Positions 1 through 6,238 of a stretch of 6,445 nt of DNA are shown here, piece after piece. The DNA is from an uncultured Flavobacteriales bacterium (lineage in GTDB: Bacteria; Bacteroidota; Bacteroidia; Flavobacteriales_D; Sanyastnellaceae). Position 1 is the first letter of the stretch; each line of letters starts with the position of its first letter. Below the pieces are notes generated by a model that did not search any database, had not been told where the DNA came from, and saw only the letters and a program-made list of their open reading frames with translations. The translations under genes were made by a program, and so were the position numbers. The stretch is from positions 1 through 6,445 of the forward strand of contig CALBSW010000189.1 of assembly GCA_937967465.1 (NCBI GenBank), given 5' to 3'.

Positions 1-2
1 CG

Positions 3-314
3 GTGTCGGCCGCCGGGTCGACGGTGACGGCGTTTGGATCCGTCTCTTGGACGGTGGGGTACGAAGTGCCGCACGGCTCCGTTGTGTTGCCCATGGGACA
101 ATTGGAACCCGGTCTTCTTCACGCCACTCCACAAGTCGCTGACTGTGTGGGGGACTTGAATGGGGACCAGGCCATCACGACCTCAGATTTGTTGATTCTG
201 CTCAGCACGTATGGAACTGAGACGAATGGCCCCGCGGATTTCACGGGAGATGGCCTCGTCGGCACGACGGACCTGTTGGTTCTGCTCTCGGTTTTTGGAA
301 CTTCGTGTTCGTGA
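3..314 (+). CDS. C-terminus of a secreted protein with a dockerin/EF-hand-like domain (5' truncated)
   Basis: The reading frame is open from the window edge, so only the last ~103 residues are seen and the true start lies upstream. Numbering from the codon at base 3, residues 12-38 contain a serine/glycine/valine stretch (S-V-S-W-T-V-G ... G-Q-L-E-P). This resembles the segment often seen just before the C-terminal tail of Bacteroidota secreted proteins. Residues 51-62 (DLNGDQAITTSD) and 79-90 (DFTGDGLVGTTD) are two 12-residue calcium-loop motifs, each followed by a Leu-rich helix (LLILLSTYG, LLVLLSVFG), as in type I dockerin repeats. The second loop is weaker because Thr replaces Asn/Asp at its third position. 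Cys48 and Cys102 flank the domain and could form a disulfide, which fits export. No catalytic domain is visible in the part present. The domain may bind calcium and act as a surface-attachment or partner-binding module. That role is inferred, and no cohesin partner is seen nearby. The stop overlaps the next gene by four bases. Confidence 0.75.
   Translation: MSAAGSTVTAFGSVSWTVGYEVPHGSVVLPMGQLEPGLLHATPQVADCVGDLNGDQAITTSDLLILLSTYGTETNGPADFTGDGLVGTTDLLVLLSVFGTSCS
311..314 (+). other. GTGA stop/start overlap deciding the start of the transglutaminase-7TM gene
   Basis: The TGA stop of the dockerin-like gene (312-314) overlaps a GTG codon at 311 in the frame of the next gene. Two other in-frame starts exist: GTG at 305 and ATG at 356. 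GTG 311 is preferred because the 4-base overlap matches the ATGA junctions at 1891 and 4973, and because it keeps Tyr-Arg ahead of the first membrane helix. ATG 356 would begin inside that helix. No convincing Shine-Dalgarno sequence precedes any of the three, so coupling to upstream translation is likely. Confidence 0.55.
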
Positions 315-1894
315 CGGCATCGCCCTCTTCTGCACCGCTTTCCTATCGGATTGTTATGGCCTTGTGCATCCTGTGGCCCCTGTTTGCCATGTGGAATGCC
401 CTGTCGCGTGAAGGCGAGGGGCAGTTGGCCGACGTGTTGGAGCGCACCTTGCCGCAGCGGGTCCATGAAGTCGTGTTTCGGATGGAGCTCCGGGGTGGAA
501 ATCAGGGGGGGGACTTCCGCACCTACCTGCCCGTGGGAGATGCCCGTCAGCAGGTGTTGGAGGAAGGGGTCATCCAGGGACAGGGGGTGGACGTCATCGC
601 CCGGGACGCACACGGCCGTCGGGCCTCCTGGCGTCAGGTAACCGGCCCCGTGCAATACCGCACGGTGGTGCGCACCCGCGCTGTGGAGTGGGATCTGACG
701 GATGTGATGGTGGGCGCGACGACGCGGCCCTCACCCCAATTGAAAGCATACCTGGGGAGCACGGAGGTGATCCAGTCCGACCACCCGGACATTGCCGCAT
801 TGGCCCGGCGTCTGGAATTGGAGGGGCTGGATGCCGTCGAGGCCTTGCGCAGCATTTACGAGGCTGTGCTGGCCTTGGACGGGGCGGCCTTCAAGGGCAC
901 GACGGATGCGCTGACAGCCCTGCGTCTCGGGGAGGCGTCTTGCAATGGCAAGAGCCGCCTGTTCGTGGCGTTGTGTCGCCACATCGGATTGCCGGCAAGG
1001 CTGGTGGGGGGACTCATTCTCGAGACCGGCGACAAACGGACGAGCCACCAATGGGTGGAGGTCAACCTTCAGAGCCAGTGGGTGCCATTCGATGCGCTCA
1101 ACGGACACTTCGCCGCCCTGCCCGCGGAGTATTTGACCCTGTACCATGGGGATGTGGGCCTGTTCGGACACACGGCGGGACTTCCCTTGGATTACGGATT
1201 CTCCATCCGTCCGCGTCTGCGGTTGCCCCGTGAAGCCCTGGGGGAACATCCCGTGTGGCGGGCTTTTGCTGATGCAGGACTGCCTTCGGGTGCTCTGGGT
1301 TTCCTGCTGCTGCTGCCTTTGGGCGCGGCGGTGGTGGCCTTCATGCGCAACGTCGTGGGGCTCCACACCTTTGGCTTGTTCCTCCCGGCTTTGCTGGCCG
1401 TGTCCATGAAGGGCACGGGGCTGGGCATTGGGACCGGGGCTTTCTTCCTGGTGCTGTTCACGGTGGCGGCGGTGCATCCCATCTTGATGCGGTGGCGCTT
1501 GCTGTACACCCCGAGGCTGGTGATCCTGCTGGTGGCGGTGGTGGGCTGTTACCTCGCTGTCAGCGCCTGGGGATGGAAATCCGGGCAAATCGGATGGGTC
1601 AAGGTGACCCTGTTCCCCGTGGTGGTCGTGGCGATCACGGCCGAGCGGTTTGCCCGTGAAATCGAGGAGGTGGGATGGACCGATGCCCTGCTGAAGGCTG
1701 TGCAGACGCTGATCGTGGTGGTTCTGGCGTATTTCGCCATGCAGTCGACGACGGCAGAAGCCATGCTGCTCGCGTTTCCAGAATTGTTCCTCTGGATTGT
1801 GGCCGCCATGCTGGCCCTCGGTCGGTGGACCGGCATCCGCGTACTGGAGTTTGCCCGTTTCCGTTTTGTTCCCTCAACCGATTCATCCCCATGA
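311..1894 (+). CDS. Transglutaminase-like domain fused to seven transmembrane helices
   Basis: From GTG 311 the protein has 527 residues. One hydrophobic segment (about residues 13-28) anchors the N-terminus. A large soluble region follows (about 30-320), with a transglutaminase-core signature in its second half: Cys211 in A-S-C-N-G-K-S, then R-H-I-G-L-P-A-R, His246 in S-H-Q-W-V-E-V and Asp261 in W-V-P-F-D-A. The C-terminal third has about seven hydrophobic segments (approximately 325-349, 352-368, 369-393, 403-422, 428-448, 459-478 and 483-504). This is the architecture of the Pfam families described as an inactive transglutaminase fused to 7 transmembrane helices (Transglut_i_TM / 7TM_transglut). 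Those proteins are known to sit beside a RimK-like ATP-grasp gene, as here. The soluble domain is predicted to be outside the cytoplasm. Unlike the family name suggests, a Cys-His-Asp triad can be read here with normal spacing, so activity (transfer, hydrolysis or peptide cleavage) is possible. The substrate is unknown. Overlaps of four bases at both ends suggest translational coupling. Confidence 0.88.
   Translation: MTASPSSAPLSYRIVMALCILWPLFAMWNALSREGEGQLADVLERTLPQRVHEVVFRMELRGGNQGGDFRTYLPVGDARQQVLEEGVIQGQGVDVIARDAHGRRASWRQVTGPVQYRTVVRTRAVEWDLTDVMVGATTRPSPQLKAYLGSTEVIQSDHPDIAALARRLELEGLDAVEALRSIYEAVLALDGAAFKGTTDALTALRLGEASCNGKSRLFVALCRHIGLPARLVGGLILETGDKRTSHQWVEVNLQSQWVPFDALNGHFAALPAEYLTLYHGDVGLFGHTAGLPLDYGFSIRPRLRLPREALGEHPVWRAFADAGLPSGALGFLLLLPLGAAVVAFMRNVVGLHTFGLFLPALLAVSMKGTGLGIGTGAFFLVLFTVAAVHPILMRWRLLYTPRLVILLVAVVGCYLAVSAWGWKSGQIGWVKVTLFPVVVVAITAERFAREIEEVGWTDALLKAVQTLIVVVLAYFAMQSTTAEAMLLAFPELFLWIVAAMLALGRWTGIRVLEFARFRFVPSTDSSP
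505..512 (+). repeat. G8 homopolymer inside the transglutaminase-7TM gene
   Basis: Eight consecutive G residues encode part of Asn-Gln-Gly-Gly-Asp in the extracytoplasmic region, upstream of the catalytic-like residues. The reading frame is intact across the run in this sequence. Such runs can slip during replication or sequencing. A functional switch is speculative, since G-rich codons are common in this genome. Confidence 0.9.
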
Positions 1895-2712
1895 AGATGA
1901 ATGCTCTGGGAATCAATGCCCGAAACCTGCTCGGCATCGCACCCCGCAACGGGCGCCCGGCCATTCGGTTGGCACGCGACAAAGTGGCGACAAAGGCCCT
2001 GTTGACCGAAGCGGGCGTTCCGGTGCCGCGCACACGGGCTGTGCTCCGCTCGATGTGGGACCTCGATGGCATGGCCCGGCACCTGTCGACCCCGGCGGCC
2101 ATCAAGCCTGCAGCCGGAGCGGCGGGGGGCGGCATCCTGTTGCTCGAGCCGATGGTCGGGGGCGGCTGGCGGACCCCTGGCGGACGCACCCTCGATGTAC
2201 AGGAAGTGGAAGCCCATGCGGCCCACATCTTGCACGGTGGATTCGGCATGGGCAGCGATGACCGGGTGCTCATTGAAGACCTGTTGGTTCCACATGCCGA
2301 GGTGGCAGGATGGCACGGTGGCGGCATCGCGGATGTCCGGTTGATTTTCGTGGACGGGGAATTTGCGCTGGCGATGCTGCGGATGCCCACGGTGTATTCG
2401 GATGGCAAAGCCAACCTGCACCAGGGGGGAGTGGCATCTGCCATCGACACGGAGGGCCGATTGGGGCCCGTGTTTGACGGAAGGACCCATGCGCCTGCCC
2501 ATCCTGATGGCGCTGTGGTGGAAGGAGAAATTCTGCCGTTCTGGAAGGAAGTGTTGGAGGTCGGCCGTTCGGCAGATGCGGCCTTGCCCCTCGGATGGTC
2601 CGGGGTGGATGTGGTGGTGACGGTGGACGGTCCGGTTGTCCTCGAGGTCAACGCCCGCCCTGGATTGGCCATCCAAAATGTCACCCGTCAATCCTTGACT
2701 CCATGGCTGTGA
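1891..2712 (+). CDS. RimK-related ATP-grasp ligase (alpha-L-glutamate ligase-like protein)
   Basis: This is a 273-residue cytoplasmic ATP-grasp enzyme without a signal peptide or membrane segment. The start ATG at 1891 forms an ATGA overlap with the preceding stop. The frame is open further upstream, but that part is a shadow of the membrane protein's gene. Recognisable blocks, in order: G-I-N-A-R-N-L near residue 7; D-K-V-A-T-K-A-L-L near 30, before A-G-V-P-V-P; the nucleotide-binding lysine and glycine loop I-K-P-A-A-G-A-A-G-G-G-I (71-82); D-V-R-L-I-F-V-D-G (148-156); A-M-L-R-M-P-T (161-167); G-K-A-N-L-H-Q-G-G (172-180); G-V-D near 238; and the metal-binding L-E-V-N-A-R-P-G-L (251-259). This pattern matches the alpha-L-glutamate ligase-related family (TIGR02291 / ATPgrasp_ST type), which is near-invariably next to the transglutaminase-7TM gene in proteobacteria. 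ATP-grasp enzymes of this kind activate a carboxylate as an acyl phosphate and join it to an amine. The substrates here are unknown. The protein is somewhat shorter than typical relatives, mainly at the N-terminus and between blocks, but all key motifs are present. Confidence 0.92.
   Translation: MKMNALGINARNLLGIAPRNGRPAIRLARDKVATKALLTEAGVPVPRTRAVLRSMWDLDGMARHLSTPAAIKPAAGAAGGGILLLEPMVGGGWRTPGGRTLDVQEVEAHAAHILHGGFGMGSDDRVLIEDLLVPHAEVAGWHGGGIADVRLIFVDGEFALAMLRMPTVYSDGKANLHQGGVASAIDTEGRLGPVFDGRTHAPAHPDGAVVEGEILPFWKEVLEVGRSADAALPLGWSGVDVVVTVDGPVVLEVNARPGLAIQNVTRQSLTPWL
2703..2712 (+). other. Ten-base overlap of the ATP-grasp stop and the TPR-gene start
   Basis: ATG at 2703 lies ten bases before the end of the ATP-grasp gene. 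Two codons later, GTG at 2709 is in the same frame and forms a GTGA overlap with the TGA at 2710-2712. Either could be the start; the protein differs by only two residues. No Shine-Dalgarno sequence is seen before either one, so reinitiation by ribosomes finishing the ATP-grasp gene is the likely mechanism. ATG is used in this annotation as the stronger start codon. Confidence 0.6.
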
Positions 2713-4976
2713 ACCGGCATCCCCGTCCTTGGGGCTGGTTGACCGCCGCCCTGCTGTTGGTGTCTGTGGTCCAGTTTTCGGACCGCACCCTGTTGACGCT
2801 GGGCGACCGCCCGTTGATGCGGTCGTTCAATCCGGAAGGGGAGCGCGAAGGCAGCCTGTGGCAGTGGGAGTGGCGGGCAGAAACGGGAACCGATGATCGG
2901 TGGGTCCGACCGGGGCATGCTGTGCCGGACAGCTTGGAATCCGCGGGTCGGTCCACGGCCGCGTGGCAGGCATGGAATGTCTTGCGCCAAGCGGATTCCA
3001 CGGATTTCCGCGCGTGGAAACTGTGGGGCCAGGGCGCGTTGCGTCGGGGAGATGTGGGCGCCGCGCGGGATGCCCTGCTGAAGGCGGCCGACTTGGATGG
3101 CGCGGATTTCGGGCTGTGGCAATCGCTTGGGTTGACTTGGATTCAACTCGATCAACCCGCTCTCGCCACGGTGGCCTTCGACCGGGCGTCCAACGTCGAC
3201 CCGCAGGATGCACGGTCGAGGTTGAATGCCGGCATCGCATTGCTGCGTCAATCCCAGTGGACTTCCGCGTTGAACAGGTTGGATGCGGCATCGGAACGGG
3301 CATCGGGCGGCTTGTCGGCCAAGGTGGCCGCCTACCGGGGCCAGGCGCTTCGGGGACTGGGGCGTGATGAAGAGGCGGCCCAGGCCTATGCACGCGCCAT
3401 TTCGCTGGATCCGGATCAGCTGTTGGCCCGACTGGGACAATCTGAATTGCTCGCGGATGCGACTGAACGCCTGACTGCGTTGGGCAAGTTGTCCCGGTTG
3501 TATCCTGACCGGGCCGTGGTGCAGTGGGCCCATGGTCAGGCCTTGCGGGAGTCCGGTCGGGAATCCGAGGCGGAGGTGGCCTTGGACCGGGCGATGGAAC
3601 TCGCCCCGGATGAGCCGCGATTTGCCCGTGATTTGATGCGGCTTTACCTCGATCGCGAAGAGGTGGCAGCGGCGCAGGCCGTGTTGAATGAGCGCTTTGT
3701 CGCGGAGACCCGCAGTCCGGAACGGTGGTTCTTGCGTGCCAAGCTGGAAGCCGAAGCTGGGCAGGACGACGCTGCCGTGGCGCTGTACGACTCGGCATTG
3801 GCCGCCAGCCAGGGCCGGATGGCCGAGGCCTGGTTGAATCGGGGTGCCGCGATGCGGCGGCTCGGTCGCTTTGACGAAGCCCTCGACTCCTACCGGACAG
3901 CCTTGCGGGAGCGGGAGGCGTATCCGGAGGCGTGGTTCAACATCGGTGTGGGCCTGTCCGAATTGGGGAATCGCGAGGGTGCGATTGACGCCTACGAACG
4001 CAGCTTGGACATCGATCCCGAGCAGCCGAAAGCCTGGTTCAACCTCGGTGTTCAATGGCGCCGGATGGCGGAGTATGACCGAGCGCTCGCGGCTTGGGAA
4101 CGGGCGGTGGCCCTGGATCCGAACTATGTCCTGGCGTGGTACAACCTCGCCGTCAACCGGGCCCGTCTCGGGCGCCCGGATGCGGGGTCCACCTTCGACC
4201 AATTGGTCGAGCGGTTTCCCGACTTCACCAAGGGGTGGTCGGAACGCGCCGAGTGGCTCGAATCGGAGGGCCGGTTGGCCGAATCTGCTGCGGCCTGCCG
4301 GGAGTTGCTGAAACGGGATCCGGAAGACGTCCGGACGTGGCGGCGCCTCGGGGGGCTCCTTCACGACCTCGATGATGAGGAAGGTGCGCTTCAGGCCTTC
4401 CGGGAGGTGGTGGAGCGCACACCCGATCAGCATCAAGGTCGGTTCAATCTGGGCCTGCAACTCGAACGCATGGGGCAGGATATGGAGGCGGTCGTCCAGT
4501 ACCGTCGGTCCCACCAGCTCGACGGCAGCTTCCTTCGGCCGTTGGAACGCATCCGCGACATGGGTCGGAAACTCGGGCGGGATGATCTTGTGTATTGGGC
4601 GCAGGACCGGTTGGTGTCGCCCGACACAGTTCGGGCGTGGGGAGCGGATTCCGTGTACCGCTATGCCCGGGCCCTGCACCGGTTGGATTTGCAGCAGGAG
4701 GCCAGAACCCGATACCAGGAGGCCCTCGACTTGGGCAAGGAGGGGGTCTGGCCGCGGTACTGGTCGGCCAAGGCAGCTGAGGAGCTGGGCTTGTGGGATG
4801 ACGCTGCGGCGGGATACGCGGAGGTGCTTGGCTTGCGTTCTGATTTCAAGTTTGCATTGTACCGGTTGGCTTTGCTGGAATCCCGCACCGATGTGGAGGC
4901 CGGGCGCCAGCGCTGGGCCACTTTGGAGGCCTTGCATCCGGAATTCGCAGCCGAAAAATCAGAGGAAAAACCATGA
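2703..4976 (+). CDS. Large membrane-anchored or exported TPR-repeat protein
   Basis: From ATG 2703 the protein has 757 residues. An N-terminal hydrophobic segment (about 10-25, after Arg/His/Arg) is a signal anchor or uncleaved signal peptide, so most of the chain is predicted to be periplasmic. No Ala-X-Ala cleavage site is obvious after it. From about residue 100 to 720 the chain is a run of roughly fourteen tetratricopeptide-type repeats. The clearest are at 103-136, 137-170, 207-238, 274-305, 374-407, 408-441, 442-475, 510-543, 544-577 and 684-717. Typical repeat marks are W-F-N-I-G / W-F-N-L-G / W-Y-N-L-A at the start of helix A, A-I-x-A-Y-E-R in helix B, and L-D-P or I-D-P at the turn. 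The repeat at about 476-509 looks shortened. TPR arrays bind protein partners. No enzymatic domain is visible. Its place between the ATP-grasp/transglutaminase pair and an outer-membrane barrel suggests a periplasmic scaffold or adaptor, which is inference. A cytoplasm-facing orientation cannot be excluded. Confidence 0.9.
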   Translation: MAVNRHPRPWGWLTAALLLVSVVQFSDRTLLTLGDRPLMRSFNPEGEREGSLWQWEWRAETGTDDRWVRPGHAVPDSLESAGRSTAAWQAWNVLRQADSTDFRAWKLWGQGALRRGDVGAARDALLKAADLDGADFGLWQSLGLTWIQLDQPALATVAFDRASNVDPQDARSRLNAGIALLRQSQWTSALNRLDAASERASGGLSAKVAAYRGQALRGLGRDEEAAQAYARAISLDPDQLLARLGQSELLADATERLTALGKLSRLYPDRAVVQWAHGQALRESGRESEAEVALDRAMELAPDEPRFARDLMRLYLDREEVAAAQAVLNERFVAETRSPERWFLRAKLEAEAGQDDAAVALYDSALAASQGRMAEAWLNRGAAMRRLGRFDEALDSYRTALREREAYPEAWFNIGVGLSELGNREGAIDAYERSLDIDPEQPKAWFNLGVQWRRMAEYDRALAAWERAVALDPNYVLAWYNLAVNRARLGRPDAGSTFDQLVERFPDFTKGWSERAEWLESEGRLAESAAACRELLKRDPEDVRTWRRLGGLLHDLDDEEGALQAFREVVERTPDQHQGRFNLGLQLERMGQDMEAVVQYRRSHQLDGSFLRPLERIRDMGRKLGRDDLVYWAQDRLVSPDTVRAWGADSVYRYARALHRLDLQQEARTRYQEALDLGKEGVWPRYWSAKAAEELGLWDDAAAGYAEVLGLRSDFKFALYRLALLESRTDVEAGRQRWATLEALHPEFAAEKSEEKP
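4961..4972 (+). promoter_or_regulatory. Shine-Dalgarno-like site before the outer-membrane barrel gene
   Basis: AGAGG at 4961-4965 lies seven bases upstream of ATG 4973, within the last codons of the TPR gene. It is the only gene start in the window with a recognisable purine-rich ribosome-binding motif. The barrel gene may therefore be translated partly independently of, or more strongly than, its upstream neighbours. Confidence 0.5.
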
Positions 4977-6238
4977 TCGAATGGAAGCGCGCCCTGGGGT
5001 TGGCAGCATGGGCCTGTCTGGGCACCATGCCACAGTTGCACGCCCAATCCTGGCAGATGAAAGGGGACGTCTCCCTCACAGGGGGACGGGAGTGGAATGT
5101 GTACCACAGCCCTGAGACGTACGTTGCAGCAGGGGACAGCGCCTGGGTGCGGGATTCACTGGTGATCCATGACGCCTTGGTCGAACCGTCGGTGCGTTGG
5201 ACGGCGCGCCGGAAGGATGACCACGGCCGTTGGCGCGTCACCTTGGATGGGGATGTGCGGCGCTATGGTCAAGAGCGTGAGGCGGACCGGACCGGATTGC
5301 AACTGCGGGTTCAACGGGTCCATCAGCTCGGAGCGGACCTCGATGTGAAGGCGACGGGAAGGCTGCGGCAGGAACGTCGGTTGGGGCTCAACATCCTCGG
5401 CAATGAGTTGCTGACCAGTTTCAGCTTTTTCCAAGCCCAGTTGGGCATGGACCTCGAATGGCGCCCGCACCCCGCATGGACGTGGGGCGTCGGGGGTGAA
5501 GCGTTTTCCAAGGATTACCAGGACCGGGTCACTGGTGTCTCGCTGGACCAGCAGGAATGGAGTGTGGAGGCCGAGGTCGAATGGAATCCCGGCAAGGTCA
5601 ACCGGGGGACCCGCGGTTTGGACGTGGTCGGGGCCAAGCGGTCGGCGTCCGATGTTCGTTGGTCCGCCTCGTACGAATACCGGGACAAGCCTTATCGGAA
5701 TTGGGTCAATGAAGATCTGTTGGCCGATGTGGTGCTGCCCACGGACACCACGCCGTTCCTGCCGTTCGATACTGCTTTGGTGGGCACCTATCCAATGCGA
5801 CATTGGGCGTACTCCACGTGGCGGTTGCGGTGTGATTTGCCACTCCGGGAGGGGTGGTCGTGGAGAATGGATGTGCGGCGCCAGAATCGAACCGACCGCT
5901 CCCAGGGAGATTTCGGATTCCGGGATGTCAAGGTGTCCTCCCGGCTGAGGTGGGCCCCGATGGAATTGCAGTGGAGTGCCGCGATGACCGTGAGCCGGAC
6001 GTGGCGCAACTATACTGACCGGTTGGCGGAGCAGGCCATCGGCGCGCCGTATCCCACCTTGAATTACCGCTACAACCGATTGGATGCCGAGCTCGCCCGG
6101 GAAGTGGGCGAACGGGGGACGGTGGTGGCGCTGTTCGATCTCACGATCCGGGAGTCCAACACCACTGCGGAGGACCGCCGGACGCGCCGCGGTTATCGCA
6201 CCGGAGCCGTCCTGGTCGGGTATCGATTCGCCTTCTGA
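4973..6238 (+). CDS. Predicted outer-membrane beta-barrel protein, family not recognised
   Basis: This 421-residue protein starts at ATG 4973 in an ATGA overlap with the TPR gene. A signal peptide is clear: Lys5/Arg6, a hydrophobic core at 7-18 and a probable cleavage near L-H-A-Q-S (residues 22-26). The mature part has no long hydrophobic helix. It is instead rich in short stretches of alternating polar and non-polar or aromatic residues, for example around 29-44, 86-97, 109-117, 157-164, 197-204, 228-236, 281-289, 295-303, 332-341, 364-375 and 382-393. Polar, charged turns (Asp, Arg, Lys, Asn-Thr) separate them. The chain ends G-A-V-L-V-G-Y-R-F-A-F. A final amphipathic strand with a terminal Phe is the usual recognition signal for beta-barrel assembly by BamA. 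Together these support an outer-membrane barrel of perhaps a dozen or more strands. A Cys-containing stretch in the signal peptide (A-W-A-C) does not fit a lipobox. No specific porin or transporter family is recognised. Its place after a periplasmic TPR protein suggests that the two act together. Confidence 0.78.
   Translation: MIEWKRALGLAAWACLGTMPQLHAQSWQMKGDVSLTGGREWNVYHSPETYVAAGDSAWVRDSLVIHDALVEPSVRWTARRKDDHGRWRVTLDGDVRRYGQEREADRTGLQLRVQRVHQLGADLDVKATGRLRQERRLGLNILGNELLTSFSFFQAQLGMDLEWRPHPAWTWGVGGEAFSKDYQDRVTGVSLDQQEWSVEAEVEWNPGKVNRGTRGLDVVGAKRSASDVRWSASYEYRDKPYRNWVNEDLLADVVLPTDTTPFLPFDTALVGTYPMRHWAYSTWRLRCDLPLREGWSWRMDVRRQNRTDRSQGDFGFRDVKVSSRLRWAPMELQWSAAMTVSRTWRNYTDRLAEQAIGAPYPTLNYRYNRLDAELAREVGERGTVVALFDLTIRESNTTAEDRRTRRGYRTGAVLVGYRFAF

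Noticed and set aside
1675..1890. Upstream extension of the ATP-grasp reading frame beyond ATG 1891
   Set aside because: This part is the out-of-frame shadow of the last membrane helices of the preceding gene. Family-like sequence begins just after 1891, and the ATGA overlap fits the other junctions.
1549..2691. Long - strand frames opposite the transglutaminase and ATP-grasp genes
   Set aside because: They give no recognisable motifs, have Arg/His/Pro-rich composition, and are fully explained by the strongly supported + strand genes.
2595..2702. Upstream extension of the TPR reading frame into the ATP-grasp gene
   Set aside because: It would overlap the conserved metal-binding end of the ATP-grasp enzyme and would place charged shadow sequence before the hydrophobic N-terminal segment. 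Starting at 2703 or 2709 gives a normal signal anchor.
2688..4937. A stop-free reading frame of about 749 codons on the - strand, opposite the TPR gene
   Set aside because: It mirrors the TPR gene through codon bias in GC-rich DNA. Its translation is low-complexity, rich in Pro, Arg, Gln and His, with no domain motif, while the + strand frame has clear TPR signatures throughout.
4973..5050. Possible lipoprotein signal (A-W-A-C) in the barrel protein
   Set aside because: Trp two residues before the Cys does not fit a lipobox, and a better ordinary signal-peptidase site follows near L-H-A-Q-S.
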